DNA of 64,000 nt, from positions 62,001 to 126,000 of the forward strand of contig JADYZU010000019.1 in the NCBI GenBank assembly GCA_020852925.1, given 5' to 3'. The stretch is from Rubellimicrobium sp. (GTDB taxonomy: Bacteria; Pseudomonadota; Alphaproteobacteria; Rhodobacterales; Rhodobacteraceae). The notes beneath the pieces were generated by a model. The model was not told the DNA's origin. It did no database searches and saw nothing but the letters and a program-made list of their open reading frames with translations. This document shows positions 23,733 to 31,840 of this stretch, piece after piece (position 1 is the stretch's first letter; each line of letters starts with the position of its first letter). The translations under genes and the position numbers were made by a program.

Positions 23733-24171
23733 CGGTCAGGATGGCATACAGTTTCGCCGGGTCGGCATTGGCGCGCAGCTTGGTGCACACGGCGCTGTCG
23801 CGCAGCGTGCGCGAGACAAGGGCAAGCGCCTTGAGATGGTCCACACCCGCGCCCGGCGGGGCCAGCAGGCAGAACACCAGATCGACCGGCTGCCGGTCCA
23901 CCGCATCGAAATCGAGCGGCTTTTCGAGGCGCAGGAACAGACCGCGCACCCGGTCGGTGCCGGCGATTCGCGCATGGGGCAGGGCCACGCCCTTGCCGAC
24001 GCCGGTCGGACCCAGCCCCTCGCGCTCGAGCAGCGCATCGAGGGTGGCGGCGGCATCCAGCCCATGCACCGCCGCCGCCATCTCGGCCAGTTCCTGGAAC
24101 AGGCGCTTCTTGCTGCCGACGGCGGACAGAACCCTGATCCCGCCCGCCGTGAGGATTTCAGACAGTCTCAT
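23707..24171 (-). CDS. ptsN: Nitrogen-type PTS EIIA protein PtsN
   Basis: A 154-residue phosphocarrier of the nitrogen-related PTS, a cytoplasmic regulator of metabolism and potassium transport. The phosphorylated histidine is His66 in GVALPHARI. Other family marks are LFQELAEMAA, LLEREGLGPTGVGKGVA and LVFCLLAPPGAGVDHLKALA. It follows hpf by 27 bases in the same direction, as in many alphaproteobacteria. The C-terminal codons (AQPSTVA) and stop are part of a duplicated repeat. Confidence 0.95.
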   Translation of the reverse strand: MRLSEILTAGGIRVLSAVGSKKRLFQELAEMAAAVHGLDAAATLDALLEREGLGPTGVGKGVALPHARIAGTDRVRGLFLRLEKPLDFDAVDRQPVDLVFCLLAPPGAGVDHLKALALVSRTLRDSAVCTKLRANADPAKLYAILTEAQPSTVA

Positions 24172-24198
24172 GCAAGATCCCGTTGCCGGGCAGGCAGT

Positions 24199-24774
24199 TC
24201 AGCCTGCGCCCTGCGGATCGACCCAGCCGATGTTTCCATCCTGACGCCGGTAGACGACATTGATCGCCCCGCCCTTTTCATTGCGGAACACCAGCACGGG
24301 CGCATCTGCCAGCTCCATCTGCATGACCGCCTCGCCGACCGAGAGGGTAGAGATTCTGGTCTCCATCTCGGCGATGATGGTCGGGGCAAGCGGGACATCC
24401 GCATCCTCGTCCGTGTCCTCTGTCGCGGCGACGATATACTGGGCTGCCGCCATCTCTTCAACCGGCTGTGAGCGGTCCTTGTGATGGTCCTTGAGGCGGC
24501 GTTTGTAGCGGCGAAGCTGCTTGGCCATCTTCTCGGCACCGCTGTCGAAGGCGGCATAGATTTCCGGCGCGGCACCACGGGCCTGCGCGGTCAGCCCGGT
24601 GGACAGATGGACGGTGATTTCACTCACGAATTCGTGGCCCGAGCGCGAGAACACCACGGACGCATCGGTGGGGCGACCGGCATACTTGTCCGTCACCTCG
24701 GTCAGGGACGTCTTCACATGGCTGGTCAAGGCCTCGCCGATGTCGATCTGCTTGCCGCTGATCTGATACCGCAT
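24199..24774 (-). CDS. hpf: Ribosome hibernation-promoting factor, long form
   Basis: A 191-residue long HPF that dimerises and silences ribosomes in stationary phase. The N-terminal S30AE domain (1-100) begins MRYQISGKQIDIGEALTSHV and ends YKRRLKDHHKD. A flexible acidic linker (TEDTDEDADV) leads to the C-terminal dimerisation domain (about 130-185), with MSVGEAVMQMEL-type spacing, VFRNEKGGAINVVYRRQDG and GWVDP. Two consecutive ATGs exist; the second (24774) is better spaced from AGGAGG than the first (24777). It lies between lptB and ptsN, with no rpoN gene. Confidence 0.94.
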   Translation of the reverse strand: MRYQISGKQIDIGEALTSHVKTSLTEVTDKYAGRPTDASVVFSRSGHEFVSEITVHLSTGLTAQARGAAPEIYAAFDSGAEKMAKQLRRYKRRLKDHHKDRSQPVEEMAAAQYIVAATEDTDEDADVPLAPTIIAEMETRISTLSVGEAVMQMELADAPVLVFRNEKGGAINVVYRRQDGNIGWVDPQGAG

Positions 24775-24790
24775 CATTCCTCCTCAGGGT

Positions 24791-24813
24791 GTTTGCATAC
24801 GCGATCCGCAAAC
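24791..24813 (-). other. Inverted repeat in the hpf leader
   Basis: GTTTGC at 24791-24796 and GCAAAC at 24808-24813 form a perfect 6-bp stem around 11 bases, immediately upstream of the hpf ribosome-binding site. It could be a leader hairpin or an operator. The remaining part of the 232-base gap before lptB shows no gene. Confidence 0.3.
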
Positions 24814-25006
24814 GCACCGGTTGTATCACGCCGCGCGATCGCGCCTGTCCTTGCCGTGATGGCGGCACGCGCGGCGTGAATCCGGGCGGTCCCGCAACGG
24901 GGTGACCCTGGATCGCGCCACAAGGAGACGTGCCTGTCCATCCCCCCCATCTGGGCAGAGACCCCCCCTTCCGTCAACCGCTTTGGCGCTTTGCCGCAGC
25001 CGCGGG

Positions 25007-25765
25007 TCACGAGACGCGGAACGACTGGCCCAGATAGACGCGACGCACGTTCTCGTCCCTGACCACCTCCTCGGCGGTGCCGGACATGAGAACCCGCCCC
25101 TCGTGCAGGATATAGGCCCTGTCCACGATGCCCAGGGTCTCGCGCACGTTGTGGTCGGTGATGAGCACGCCGATGCCACGGTCCTTCAGATGCGCGACAA
25201 GGGTGCGGATCTCTCCGACCGCGATCGGATCGACCCCGGCAAAGGGTTCGTCAAGCAGCACATATTTCGGCCCGGCCGCCAGACAGCGGGCAATTTCCAC
25301 GCGCCGCCTCTCGCCCCCGGAGAGGGCAAGGCCGCTGGCCCGGCGCAGGTGGGCGATCGAGAAATCCGACAGGAGCGTTTCCAGCCGGTCGCGCCGGGCC
25401 GCGCGGTCGGGTTCGGAGATCTCGAGGATGGCCAGGATATTGTCCTCGACCGAAAGCCCGCGAAAGATCGACATTTCCTGCGGCAGATAGCCGATGCCCA
25501 GCCGCGCGCGGCGATACATCGGCAGGCCGGTCACGTCGCGGCCATCGGCGATCACCTGCCCGCCATCCGCACGGATCAGCCCGGCGATGGCATAGAAGCA
25601 GGTGGTCTTGCCCGACCCGTTCGGCCCGAGCAGGGCCACCACCTCGCCCCGGCCCAGATCCATGCTCACGTCGCGGATCACCGGGCGGCGGCGATAGGCC
25701 TTGCGCAGCCCGAGGATCCGCAGGCCCTGCCCGCCCTCGGTGACGCTGAGCGCGGGCGGGGACAT
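25007..25765 (-). CDS. lptB: LPS export ABC transporter ATP-binding protein LptB
   Basis: A 252-residue ATPase that powers LptFG extraction of lipopolysaccharide from the inner membrane. Walker A is [14 protein letters not shown] (near residue 47), then the LptB-specific [19 protein letters not shown], the signature [15 protein letters not shown], Walker [17 protein letters not shown] and the switch [10 protein letters not shown]. The ATG at 25765 overlaps the last base of the lptA stop codon. It is the last lpt gene in the rnd-kdsD-lptC-lptA-lptB run. Confidence 0.96.
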   Translation of the reverse strand: MSPPALSVTEGGQGLRILGLRKAYRRRPVIRDVSMDLGRGEVVALLGPNGSGKTTCFYAIAGLIRADGGQVIADGRDVTGLPMYRRARLGIGYLPQEMSIFRGLSVEDNILAILEISEPDRAARRDRLETLLSDFSIAHLRRASGLALSGGERRRVEIARCLAAGPKYVLLDEPFAGVDPIAVGEIRTLVAHLKDRGIGVLITDHNVRETLGIVDRAYILHEGRVLMSGTAEEVVRDENVRRVYLGQSFRVS

Positions 25766-26298
25766 CAGCCGCCCTGCCCGAAGACCGTGCGCACCCGCCC
25801 CTCCATCCGCGCGGTGCCGTCCTTCAGGTTCACCTCCATCCGGTCCGCCGCCAGAGCGTTCGCCCCCTGCGTCAGCAGGACATCGCCCGCCAGCACCAGC
25901 ATCCCGGTGGTCAGGTCGTAATCCGCGGAACCGGCCTCGGCCTGTTCGGTCGCGGTGACAAAGGTCACGCCCCCCGACAGCAGCAGATGCGCGATCTCGC
26001 CGGTGGCGTCGCTGTAGATCACCTCGACCTGGCCGGCGGCGATGCGCATGGCGCCCTGCCCGATCACCACATTGCCGGCAAAGACCGCGCGCCGCGTGGC
26101 CTGATCGACGCTGAGGCTGTCGGCCGTGACCTCGACCGGGGCGGACAGGTCGGCCGAAAGCCCGCCCAGCACCACATCGGCCTGCGCCATCGCGGCAGGC
26201 GGCACCACAGCCAGCACCGCCACCAGCAGCGCCACCAGCACGCGCGGGCGTGCCCGTGCCACGGCAGGGGTCATCGGTGGCGTTGCACGGCCGGTCAC
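25765..26298 (-). CDS. lptA: LPS transport periplasmic protein LptA
   Basis: A 177-residue exported protein of the OstA/LptA fold that bridges LPS across the periplasm. The signal peptide is centred on [20 protein letters not shown]. The jelly-roll strands follow, with [52 protein letters not shown] and [13 protein letters not shown]. The GTG at 26298 overlaps the lptC stop (GTGA). An ATG at 26274 would also leave a full signal peptide, so the start is uncertain by eight codons. Confidence 0.92.
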   Translation of the reverse strand: MTGRATPPMTPAVARARPRVLVALLVAVLAVVPPAAMAQADVVLGGLSADLSAPVEVTADSLSVDQATRRAVFAGNVVIGQGAMRIAAGQVEVIYSDATGEIAHLLLSGGVTFVTATEQAEAGSADYDLTTGMLVLAGDVLLTQGANALAADRMEVNLKDGTARMEGRVRTVFGQGG

Positions 26299-26891
26299 GG
26301 GGGCGCTCCTTCGGTTCCGTTCCGATATAGCAGGCGAACCCCGCCGTTGAAAACCATGACCGTTCCACCCTCGGCGATGCGCAGCCTGCCGGCGTCCAGT
26401 TCCCCGAACGGCGCCCGCACCGCCAGCGGCCCGCGCGTCTCGACCCGGCCCGAGACCAGATCCGCGTCAAGGCCGTTCGTCTCCATCCGGTAGCCCGCGG
26501 TCGATTCGATCCGCGCCAGCCCGTCCAGCGCCACCCGCCCCGTGCGCCCGTCGAAATCGCCCGACGCCGCGATGATTCGCAGCGTCTCGCCCCCCGGAAC
26601 GGTGATCCCGATGTGCAGGCCCTCGATCACGAAGGCATCGGGCCGGTCGGCCACGGGGCGGATGCTGTCGGCCCCGAAGGTAACCGCCGCCCCCTCGGGC
26701 GTGACCGCCGCCATGGCCGGGGCGCCGATCCTCGGATCGCGGGCGATATCCTCGATTTCGGCAAAGGGGATCGGCCCGTCGGGCACCGGCGCACGCGCGA
26801 ACAGGAAAAGCGTGGCCAGCAGCCCAAGTGCCCCCAGCGGCAGCAGGATCTTGGCCCAGGCGACGATCCGCGAATAGCGGTCGCCCTCCAT
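26295..26891 (-). CDS. lptC: LPS export protein LptC
   Basis: A 198-residue inner-membrane-anchored protein that passes LPS from LptBFG to LptA. A single N-terminal helix ([21 protein letters not shown], residues 10-30) is followed by an LptC beta domain with [34 protein letters not shown] and [18 protein letters not shown]. The ATG at 26891 lies one base after the kdsD stop codon; longer in-frame forms would overlap kdsD. Its position between kdsD and lptA supports the call. Confidence 0.92.
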   Translation of the reverse strand: MEGDRYSRIVAWAKILLPLGALGLLATLFLFARAPVPDGPIPFAEIEDIARDPRIGAPAMAAVTPEGAAVTFGADSIRPVADRPDAFVIEGLHIGITVPGGETLRIIAASGDFDGRTGRVALDGLARIESTAGYRMETNGLDADLVSGRVETRGPLAVRAPFGELDAGRLRIAEGGTVMVFNGGVRLLYRNGTEGAPP

Positions 26892-26892
26892 C

Positions 26893-27852
26893 TCAGGCGA
26901 CACCCGCGCGCAGGCAGTCATGCACATGGATGAGGCCCAGCACCGCGCCCGCCGGATCGGTGACGAACAGGCTCGTGATCCTGAGCGCGTTCATCCGCGC
27001 CACCGCCTCCTGGGCCAGGGCATCGGGGCCGATGGTCTGCGGCGCACGGGTCATGACATCGGCCGCCCTGCGCCCCAGCAGCCCCGCCATGTGGCGCCTG
27101 AGGTCGCCATCGGTGATGACCCCGGCCAGCACGCCGTCGGCCACCACGCCGGCCACGCCGAATCCCCGCGCGGTGATCGCAAGCAGCACATCCCCCATCC
27201 CGGTCTCCGGCGCGACCAGCGGCAGGCTCTCCGCCCCGTGCATGAGGTCGCGCACATGCGACAGCCGCGCCCCGAGGCGGCCGCCCGGATGAAACACCCG
27301 GAAATGCTCGGGCGTGAAGTCCCGGCTCTGCATCAGCGCGATGGCCAGGGCATCGCCAAGGCCCAGCATCATCGTGGTCGAGGTGGTCGGCACGATGCCC
27401 ACGCCACAGGCCTCCGCCACCGGCGGCAAAAGCAGCCGCACATCCGCCGCAAGCATGAGCGTCGACTCTGCGCGCGCGGCCATGGCGATGAGCGGGATCG
27501 AGAACCGCCGCGTATGCGCGACAAGATCGGCCAGTTCCGGCGTCTCGCCCGAATTGGACAGGACCAGCACGACATCGCCCCGGATCATCATGCCCAGATC
27601 GCCATGGCTGGCCTCGGCGGGATGAACGAAATGCGCGGGCGTCCCGGTCGAGGCAAGGGTCGCCGCGATCTTGCGCGCGACATGCCCCGACTTGCCCATC
27701 CCCGAGACGATCACCCGCCCCTCGGCGCCCAGGATCACCGCCACGGCGCGGGTGAAATCGGCGCCGATGGTCGCGGCCAGCGCGTTCAGCGCCGCCGCCT
27801 CTTCGCTCAGGACGCGCGCGGCAGTGGCGATCTGGAGGGCAGGATCGGTCAT
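26893..27852 (-). CDS. kdsD: Arabinose-5-phosphate isomerase (KpsF/GutQ family)
   Basis: A 319-residue cytoplasmic enzyme converting ribulose-5-phosphate to arabinose-5-phosphate, the first step to KDO. The SIS domain (about 30-170) has VIVSGMGKSGHVARKIAATL, the conserved HPAEASHGDLG and LVLSNSGETPEL. Two CBS domains follow (from about 205), with VMTRAPQTIGPDALAQEAVA and LIHVHDCLRAG at the end. It sits between rnd and lptC, so KDO synthesis and LPS transport are cotranscribed. Confidence 0.95.
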   Translation of the reverse strand: MTDPALQIATAARVLSEEAAALNALAATIGADFTRAVAVILGAEGRVIVSGMGKSGHVARKIAATLASTGTPAHFVHPAEASHGDLGMMIRGDVVLVLSNSGETPELADLVAHTRRFSIPLIAMAARAESTLMLAADVRLLLPPVAEACGVGIVPTTSTTMMLGLGDALAIALMQSRDFTPEHFRVFHPGGRLGARLSHVRDLMHGAESLPLVAPETGMGDVLLAITARGFGVAGVVADGVLAGVITDGDLRRHMAGLLGRRAADVMTRAPQTIGPDALAQEAVARMNALRITSLFVTDPAGAVLGLIHVHDCLRAGVA

Positions 27853-27853
27853 G

Positions 27854-28465
27854 TCAGTGCCGGAAGATCTCGGCCTCGTCCCAGCCCATCAGGTCAAGAC
27901 GCGCCCGCATCGGCAGGAAATCGAAACAGGCCTGCGCCACCTCCGCGCGCCCCTCGCGCAGCAGGATCGGCTCGAGCGCGGCCTTGAGCCGGTGCAGATG
28001 CAGCACATCCGACGCCGCATAGTCGAGTTGCGCCGGGCTGAGTTCCGCGGCCCCCCAGTCGCTCTGCTGCTGCTGCTTCGAGATGTCGACGCCGACCAGA
28101 TCCGACAGCAGATAGCGCAGCCCGTGCCGGTCGGTGAAGGTGCGCACCAGCTTGGCCGCGATCTTGGTGCACCAGACCGGCGCGGTCACGACCCCGAAGG
28201 CCTGAAGCAGCATGGCGATGTCGAACCGGCCAAAATGGAACAGCTTCGTCACCCCCGGATCGGCCAGCAGCCGGCACAGGTTCGGCGCCTCGCGCTGGCC
28301 CGGCATGATCTGGACAAGATGCACCTCACCGTCGCCGGCCGAAAGCTGCACGAGGCACAGCCGGTCGCGCCGCGGATCAAGACCCATGGTCTCGCAATCG
28401 ACCGCGACCACGGAACCGAAGGTCAGTCCCCCGGGCAGATCGCCCCTGTGCAGATGGTTCGCCAC
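27854..28465 (-). CDS. rnd: Ribonuclease D, short form, GTG start
   Basis: A 203-residue 3'-5' exonuclease of the DEDDy family. The catalytic residues are visible as VAVDCETMGL (Exo I), LFHFGRFDIAML (Exo II) and LDYAASDVLHLHRL (Exo III, Tyr and Asp). There is no C-terminal HRDC domain, so it is the short type found at the head of this operon in alphaproteobacteria. The start is GTG at 28465. An ATG two bases away is in another frame. It is followed one base later by kdsD. Confidence 0.9.
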   Translation of the reverse strand: MANHLHRGDLPGGLTFGSVVAVDCETMGLDPRRDRLCLVQLSAGDGEVHLVQIMPGQREAPNLCRLLADPGVTKLFHFGRFDIAMLLQAFGVVTAPVWCTKIAAKLVRTFTDRHGLRYLLSDLVGVDISKQQQQSDWGAAELSPAQLDYAASDVLHLHRLKAALEPILLREGRAEVAQACFDFLPMRARLDLMGWDEAEIFRH

Positions 28466-28553
28466 ATCCGGCCCCGCGCCACATCCCCGCGCCCCGCATC
28501 GGGCACCCGACCGCCTTACACGCGCCCCCGCGACGGATCAACGCCCGCGCGCC

Positions 28554-28608
28554 CCTTCATCTTTGTTCAAATACCCTCGGGGGGTCCGGGGGGCAGACAG
28601 CCCCCCGG
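28554..28608 (-). terminator. Hairpin plus conserved tail, copy 2, downstream of ohr
   Basis: On the minus strand a 9-bp stem CCGGGGGGC/GCCCCCCGG with a 5-base loop is followed by a tail containing GGGTATTTGA, then CAAAGATGAAGG. It lies 78 bases past the ohr stop and upstream of rnd. The tail is almost identical to that at 11871-11903, and both copies have the same orientation relative to the upstream gene. Confidence 0.55.
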
Positions 28609-28630
28609 CGCCCGATCCGGGCGCGCCCGC

Positions 28631-28700
28631 CAGGTGATGGCCGTCAGGTGATGGCCGTCAGGTGATGGCCGTCGGACTATAACCGTCAGGCGATGACCGT
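28631..28700. repeat. Five 14-bp tandem units spanning the ohr stop codon
   Basis: CAGGTGATGGCCGT occurs three times in perfect tandem (28631, 28645, 28659). A degenerate unit (28673-28686) and CAGGCGATGACCGT (28687-28700) follow. The last holds the final codons and stop of ohr. The array therefore looks like a repeated copy of the gene's own 3' end. Confidence 0.88.
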
Positions 28701-29114
28701 CTCGACCGTGATGTTGCCCCTGGTCGCATGCGAATAGGGGCAGATGAAATGCCCGCGCTCGGCGATCCGGCCGGCCACCTCCCGGTCCACCCCCGGCAGC
28801 GATACGGTCAGCTTCACCTCGAGGCCGAATCCGCCCTCGCTCCTCGGGCCGATGCCGACTTCGGCGATGACGCTCGCATCCGGCGGCATCGGGCCCAGTT
28901 TCTCCGCCCCCGCCACATGGCGCATCGCGCCCAGATAGCAGGCGGCATAGCCCAGCGCGAACAGTTCCTCGGGGTTGTGCCCCCTGCCCGAGCCGCCCAG
29001 TTCCACCGGACTGGCCATGGTGACGGTGATCTGCCCCGAGGCAAGCGTGCTCAGTCCGTTGCGCCCGCCGCCGGTCGCGGTGGCCAGGGTGCGGTATTTC
29101 ACGTCGACGGACAT
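28686..29114 (-). CDS. ohr: Organic hydroperoxide resistance protein Ohr
   Basis: A 142-residue OsmC/Ohr-family thiol peroxidase that reduces organic and fatty-acid hydroperoxides. The two active cysteines are Cys59 (ALGYAACYLGAM) and Cys125 (FICPYSHATRGN). The N-terminus YRTLATATGGGRNG and the middle HNPEELFALGYAACY are typical of Ohr. The ATG at 29114 is preceded by AAGGAG six bases upstream; an ATG five codons earlier lacks such a site. No OhrR regulator is adjacent. Confidence 0.93.
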   Translation of the reverse strand: MSVDVKYRTLATATGGGRNGLSTLASGQITVTMASPVELGGSGRGHNPEELFALGYAACYLGAMRHVAGAEKLGPMPPDASVIAEVGIGPRSEGGFGLEVKLTVSLPGVDREVAGRIAERGHFICPYSHATRGNITVETVIA

Positions 29115-29170
29115 GCTCAACTCCTTCATGCCGGGATTCCCGCCAAATCTGGCGTCAGGGATCCGGATTT

Positions 29171-29737
29171 TCAACCGCCTTCCCAAGCGCGCGCGACCGG
29201 CGGCGCGATGCGCAGCAGATCGACCGCCCGCGCCGCGATCTGGGCCGTGATCTCGGCCACCGTGCGGGGCCGCAGGTAGAAGGCCGGCACCGGCGGCAGG
29301 ATCACCGCGCCCATCTCGGTCGCCGCGGTCATGTTGCGCAGATGCGCCAGGGTCAGCGGCGCCTCGCGCGCCAGCAGGATCAGCGGCCGGCGTTCCTTGA
29401 GCTGCACGCCGGCGGCGCGCGTGATCAGGTTGTCGTCGATCCCCTGGGCGATGGCGGCCAGCGTGCGCATCGAACAGGGCGCGACGATCATCCCCGCCAC
29501 CGGATACGAGCCCGAGGCGACGGCCGCCCCCATGTCCGCGACGTCGTGCACCCGCGCGGCCAGCGCCACGAGATCGGCCATCGCGCCTTCGCCCAGTTCG
29601 GTGTCCAGCGTGCGCCGCGCCATCGGCGAGACGACGAGTTCGACCGCCCCCCCGATCCGCCCCAGCGCCCGCGCGCAATCAAGCGCCAGCGCCGCCCCCG
29701 ACGCGCCCGAAACGCCCAGCACCACCCGCGCGCTCAT
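29171..29737 (-). CDS. ubiX: Flavin prenyltransferase UbiX
   Basis: A 188-residue enzyme that joins FMN to dimethylallyl phosphate, making the prenylated FMN cofactor of UbiD. It begins RVVLGVSGASGAALALDC, has ASGSYPVAGMIVAPCSMRTL, AAGVQLKERRPLILLAREAP and ILPPVPAFYLRPRTV, all UbiX signatures. The start overlaps the ubiD stop by four bases. Head-to-tail placement with ubiD makes partnership certain in practice. Confidence 0.96.
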   Translation of the reverse strand: MSARVVLGVSGASGAALALDCARALGRIGGAVELVVSPMARRTLDTELGEGAMADLVALAARVHDVADMGAAVASGSYPVAGMIVAPCSMRTLAAIAQGIDDNLITRAAGVQLKERRPLILLAREAPLTLAHLRNMTAATEMGAVILPPVPAFYLRPRTVAEITAQIAARAVDLLRIAPPVARAWEGG

Positions 29738-31215
29738 TTCAGCCCCGCCAGGATCGCCGCCGCCCGCGCCTCGTGCCCGGGGTCGAGCGCCATCACCCGC
29801 CCCCATTCGCGCTGCGTCTCGGCGCCGGTCTTGGTCGTGGCATCGAGGCCGATCTTGCCGGCCAGCCCCTCGAGCGGCGAGGCGAAGTCGAGATAGTCCA
29901 TCGGCGTATCCCTCAGGATCACGGTATCGCGGCCGGGATCAAAGCGGGTCGACAGCGCCCAGATCACATCATCCCAGTTGCGCGCGTCGATGTCCTCGTC
30001 CACCACCACGATCATCTTGGTATAGCTGAACTGCGGCAACATGCCCCAGAGCGCCATCATCACCCGCCGCGCCTGCCCGGCATAGCGCTTGGAAATCTTC
30101 ACCACCGCCATGCGATAGGAGCAGGCCGCCGGCGGCAGCCAGAAATCCCGCACCTCGGGGATCTGCGCGCGGATCACCGGCAGCGTGAGATCGTTGAACA
30201 CCTCGCCGATCACCGAGGGCTCATCGGGCGGGCGCCCGGTGACGGTGGACAGATAGAGCGGGTCGCGCCGGCAGGTGATGCGGGAGACGCGCATGACGGG
30301 AAAGGGTTCGACCGCGTTGTAATAGCCGGTGTGGTCGCCGAACGGGCCTTCGGGCGCGGTCTCGCCGGGGTGGACCCAGCCCTCGATCACGATCTCGGCG
30401 CGGGCGGGAATCATCATCGGCACATCGGTCGCCGGGGCCACCTCGGCCCGCGCGCCGCGCAGCACCCCCGAAAAGGTGAGTTCCGACACCCCCTCGGGCA
30501 GCGGCAACGCCGCCGACAGCAGCAGCGCCGGGTCACAGCCCAGCGCCACCACCACGGGCATCGGTTCGCCCGCGCGCATCCAGCTGCGGTGATGCGCCGC
30601 CCCGCCCCGGTGGGCCAGCCAGCGCAGGATCAGGCGATCCGGCCCGATCACCTGCGCGCGGTAAACCCCGAGATTGCAATCCGCAAGATCGCCCGGTGCC
30701 GTCCCGTGCGGGCGGGTGATGACCACGGGCCAGGTGACCAGCGGCCCCGCATCCCCGGGCCAGGGGGTCTGCACCGGCAGCGCGGTCAGATCCGGCAGGC
30801 GTTCCTCCTGCGCGGGCGGGCGGCGGGTGATGGCCGGCCGGGTCTGGAGCGCGGCGCGCAGCATCGGCCAGCGCGACAAAGCGTCGCGCAGCCCGCGGAC
30901 CTGCCCCGGGCTGCGCAGGGCGGCCAGGAACTCGCCCAGATCGGGAATGCCTGCCGGCCGCACCCCCAGCCCGGCCGCCACGCGCGCGCCTGTGCCGAAC
31001 AGGTTCGCCACCACCGGCATGGGCGATGTTTTCCCATTGTCCATAACGGCTTGGTCAAAGCGAAGCACCGGCCCGCCCTGCCGCAGCGCCGCCAGTTCCA
31101 CCGCGGTCATCTCGTGTTTCAGCGCCACCCGGTCGGGGATGCGGGCCAGATCGCCCGCCCCTTCGGCCCAGGCAAGAAAGGCGCGCAGATCGGCGAATGG
31201 GGGCTGGTCGCGCAT
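29734..31215 (-). CDS. ubiD: 4-hydroxy-3-polyprenylbenzoate decarboxylase UbiD
   Basis: A 493-residue prenylated-FMN-dependent decarboxylase of ubiquinone biosynthesis. Family marks are the start FADLRAFLAWAEGAGDL, NLGVYRAQVIGPDR, the catalytic-loop region ETAPEGPFGDHTGYYN, AQIPEVRDFWLPPAACSYR and VDEDIDARNWDDVIWALSTR. AGGAGAA six bases before the ATG supports the start. It is divergent from ubiT, with an FNR-type box in the 94-base gap. Other UbiD-family decarboxylases exist, but the ubi neighbours point to ubiquinone. Confidence 0.94.
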   Translation of the reverse strand: MRDQPPFADLRAFLAWAEGAGDLARIPDRVALKHEMTAVELAALRQGGPVLRFDQAVMDNGKTSPMPVVANLFGTGARVAAGLGVRPAGIPDLGEFLAALRSPGQVRGLRDALSRWPMLRAALQTRPAITRRPPAQEERLPDLTALPVQTPWPGDAGPLVTWPVVITRPHGTAPGDLADCNLGVYRAQVIGPDRLILRWLAHRGGAAHHRSWMRAGEPMPVVVALGCDPALLLSAALPLPEGVSELTFSGVLRGARAEVAPATDVPMMIPARAEIVIEGWVHPGETAPEGPFGDHTGYYNAVEPFPVMRVSRITCRRDPLYLSTVTGRPPDEPSVIGEVFNDLTLPVIRAQIPEVRDFWLPPAACSYRMAVVKISKRYAGQARRVMMALWGMLPQFSYTKMIVVVDEDIDARNWDDVIWALSTRFDPGRDTVILRDTPMDYLDFASPLEGLAGKIGLDATTKTGAETQREWGRVMALDPGHEARAAAILAGLK

Positions 31216-31261
31216 GGGCTTCTCCTGTTGCGGCGGGGGCGGGGCGTTGCCCCGGCCCGGC

Positions 31262-31275
31262 CTGACTTATATCAA
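31262..31275. promoter_or_regulatory. FNR/FnrL-type box between ubiD and ubiT
   Basis: CTGAC-TTAT-ATCAA matches the TTGAY-N4-RTCAA consensus at nine of ten positions. It is centred about 41 bases before the ubiT ATG and 53 bases before the ubiD ATG, so it could control either or both. The ubiTUV genes serve oxygen-independent ubiquinone synthesis, which makes FNR-type control plausible. Which promoter it drives is not resolved. Confidence 0.6.
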
Positions 31276-31309
31276 GCAGGCATCCGCGCTCAACGCCCGG
31301 GATCATGCC

Positions 31310-31840
31310 ATGACCCTTCGCTCTGCCCTTCATTCGGCCCTCATGCGCCTGCCGCCGCCGCGGCCGGCCCTAACGCTCGGCTCGCTTGCGCTCACCCGGC
31401 TCGGGGGATCCATGCTTGGCCGGCATCCGGGACTTCTGTCGCGGCTGGGGCCGGAGGCGGGCAAAAACCTTCTGCTCGACACCACCGACCTGCCGGCGCT
31501 GATCCTGCTGCGGGCGGACCCGCTCTCGCTCACGCTGCACCCACGCGCGCGGGCGCCGCAGGCGGATGCGGTGATCCGGGGGCGGCTGTCGGCCTTTCTG
31601 GCCATGCTGCACGGCGAGATCGACGGCGACGCGCTGTTCTTTTCCGGCGATCTTGCCATCTCGGGCGATACGTCGGCGGTGCTGGCGCTGCGCAACGCGC
31701 TCGATGATGCCGAGATCGACCTTGCCGCCGAATTCGCGGCGCTGACGCGGGCGCCGCAGGGGGCGGTGCTGCGCCTGGCACGCGGCATCGGCGCGCGCAC
31801 CGGGCTGAGCCTGACCCGCGCCGCGGAGATCGTGTCATGA
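31310..31840 (+). CDS. ubiT: Ubiquinone biosynthesis accessory factor UbiT (SCP2 domain)
   Basis: A 176-residue SCP2-fold lipid-binding protein. It has the ubiT pattern ALMRLPPPRPALTLGSLALT, the core GRLSAFLAMLHGEIDGDALF and FSGDLAISGDTSAVLALRNA. UbiT is the lipid-carrying partner of UbiU and UbiV in oxygen-independent ubiquinone synthesis. It overlaps ubiU by four bases (ATGA), giving a ubiT-ubiU-ubiV operon with an upstream FNR box. Two ATGs overlap near the start; 31310 gives the correct frame. Confidence 0.9.
   Translation: MTLRSALHSALMRLPPPRPALTLGSLALTRLGGSMLGRHPGLLSRLGPEAGKNLLLDTTDLPALILLRADPLSLTLHPRARAPQADAVIRGRLSAFLAMLHGEIDGDALFFSGDLAISGDTSAVLALRNALDDAEIDLAAEFAALTRAPQGAVLRLARGIGARTGLSLTRAAEIVS

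Noticed and set aside
24838-24850. GC-only palindrome GCGCGATCGCGC before hpf
   Set aside because: Alternating GC palindromes are frequent by chance at this base composition and no regulatory context supports it.
25766-26470. N-terminal extension that would fuse lptB to upstream sequence
   Set aside because: The extension is an out-of-frame reading of lptA and lptC; LptB similarity begins right after the ATG at 25765.
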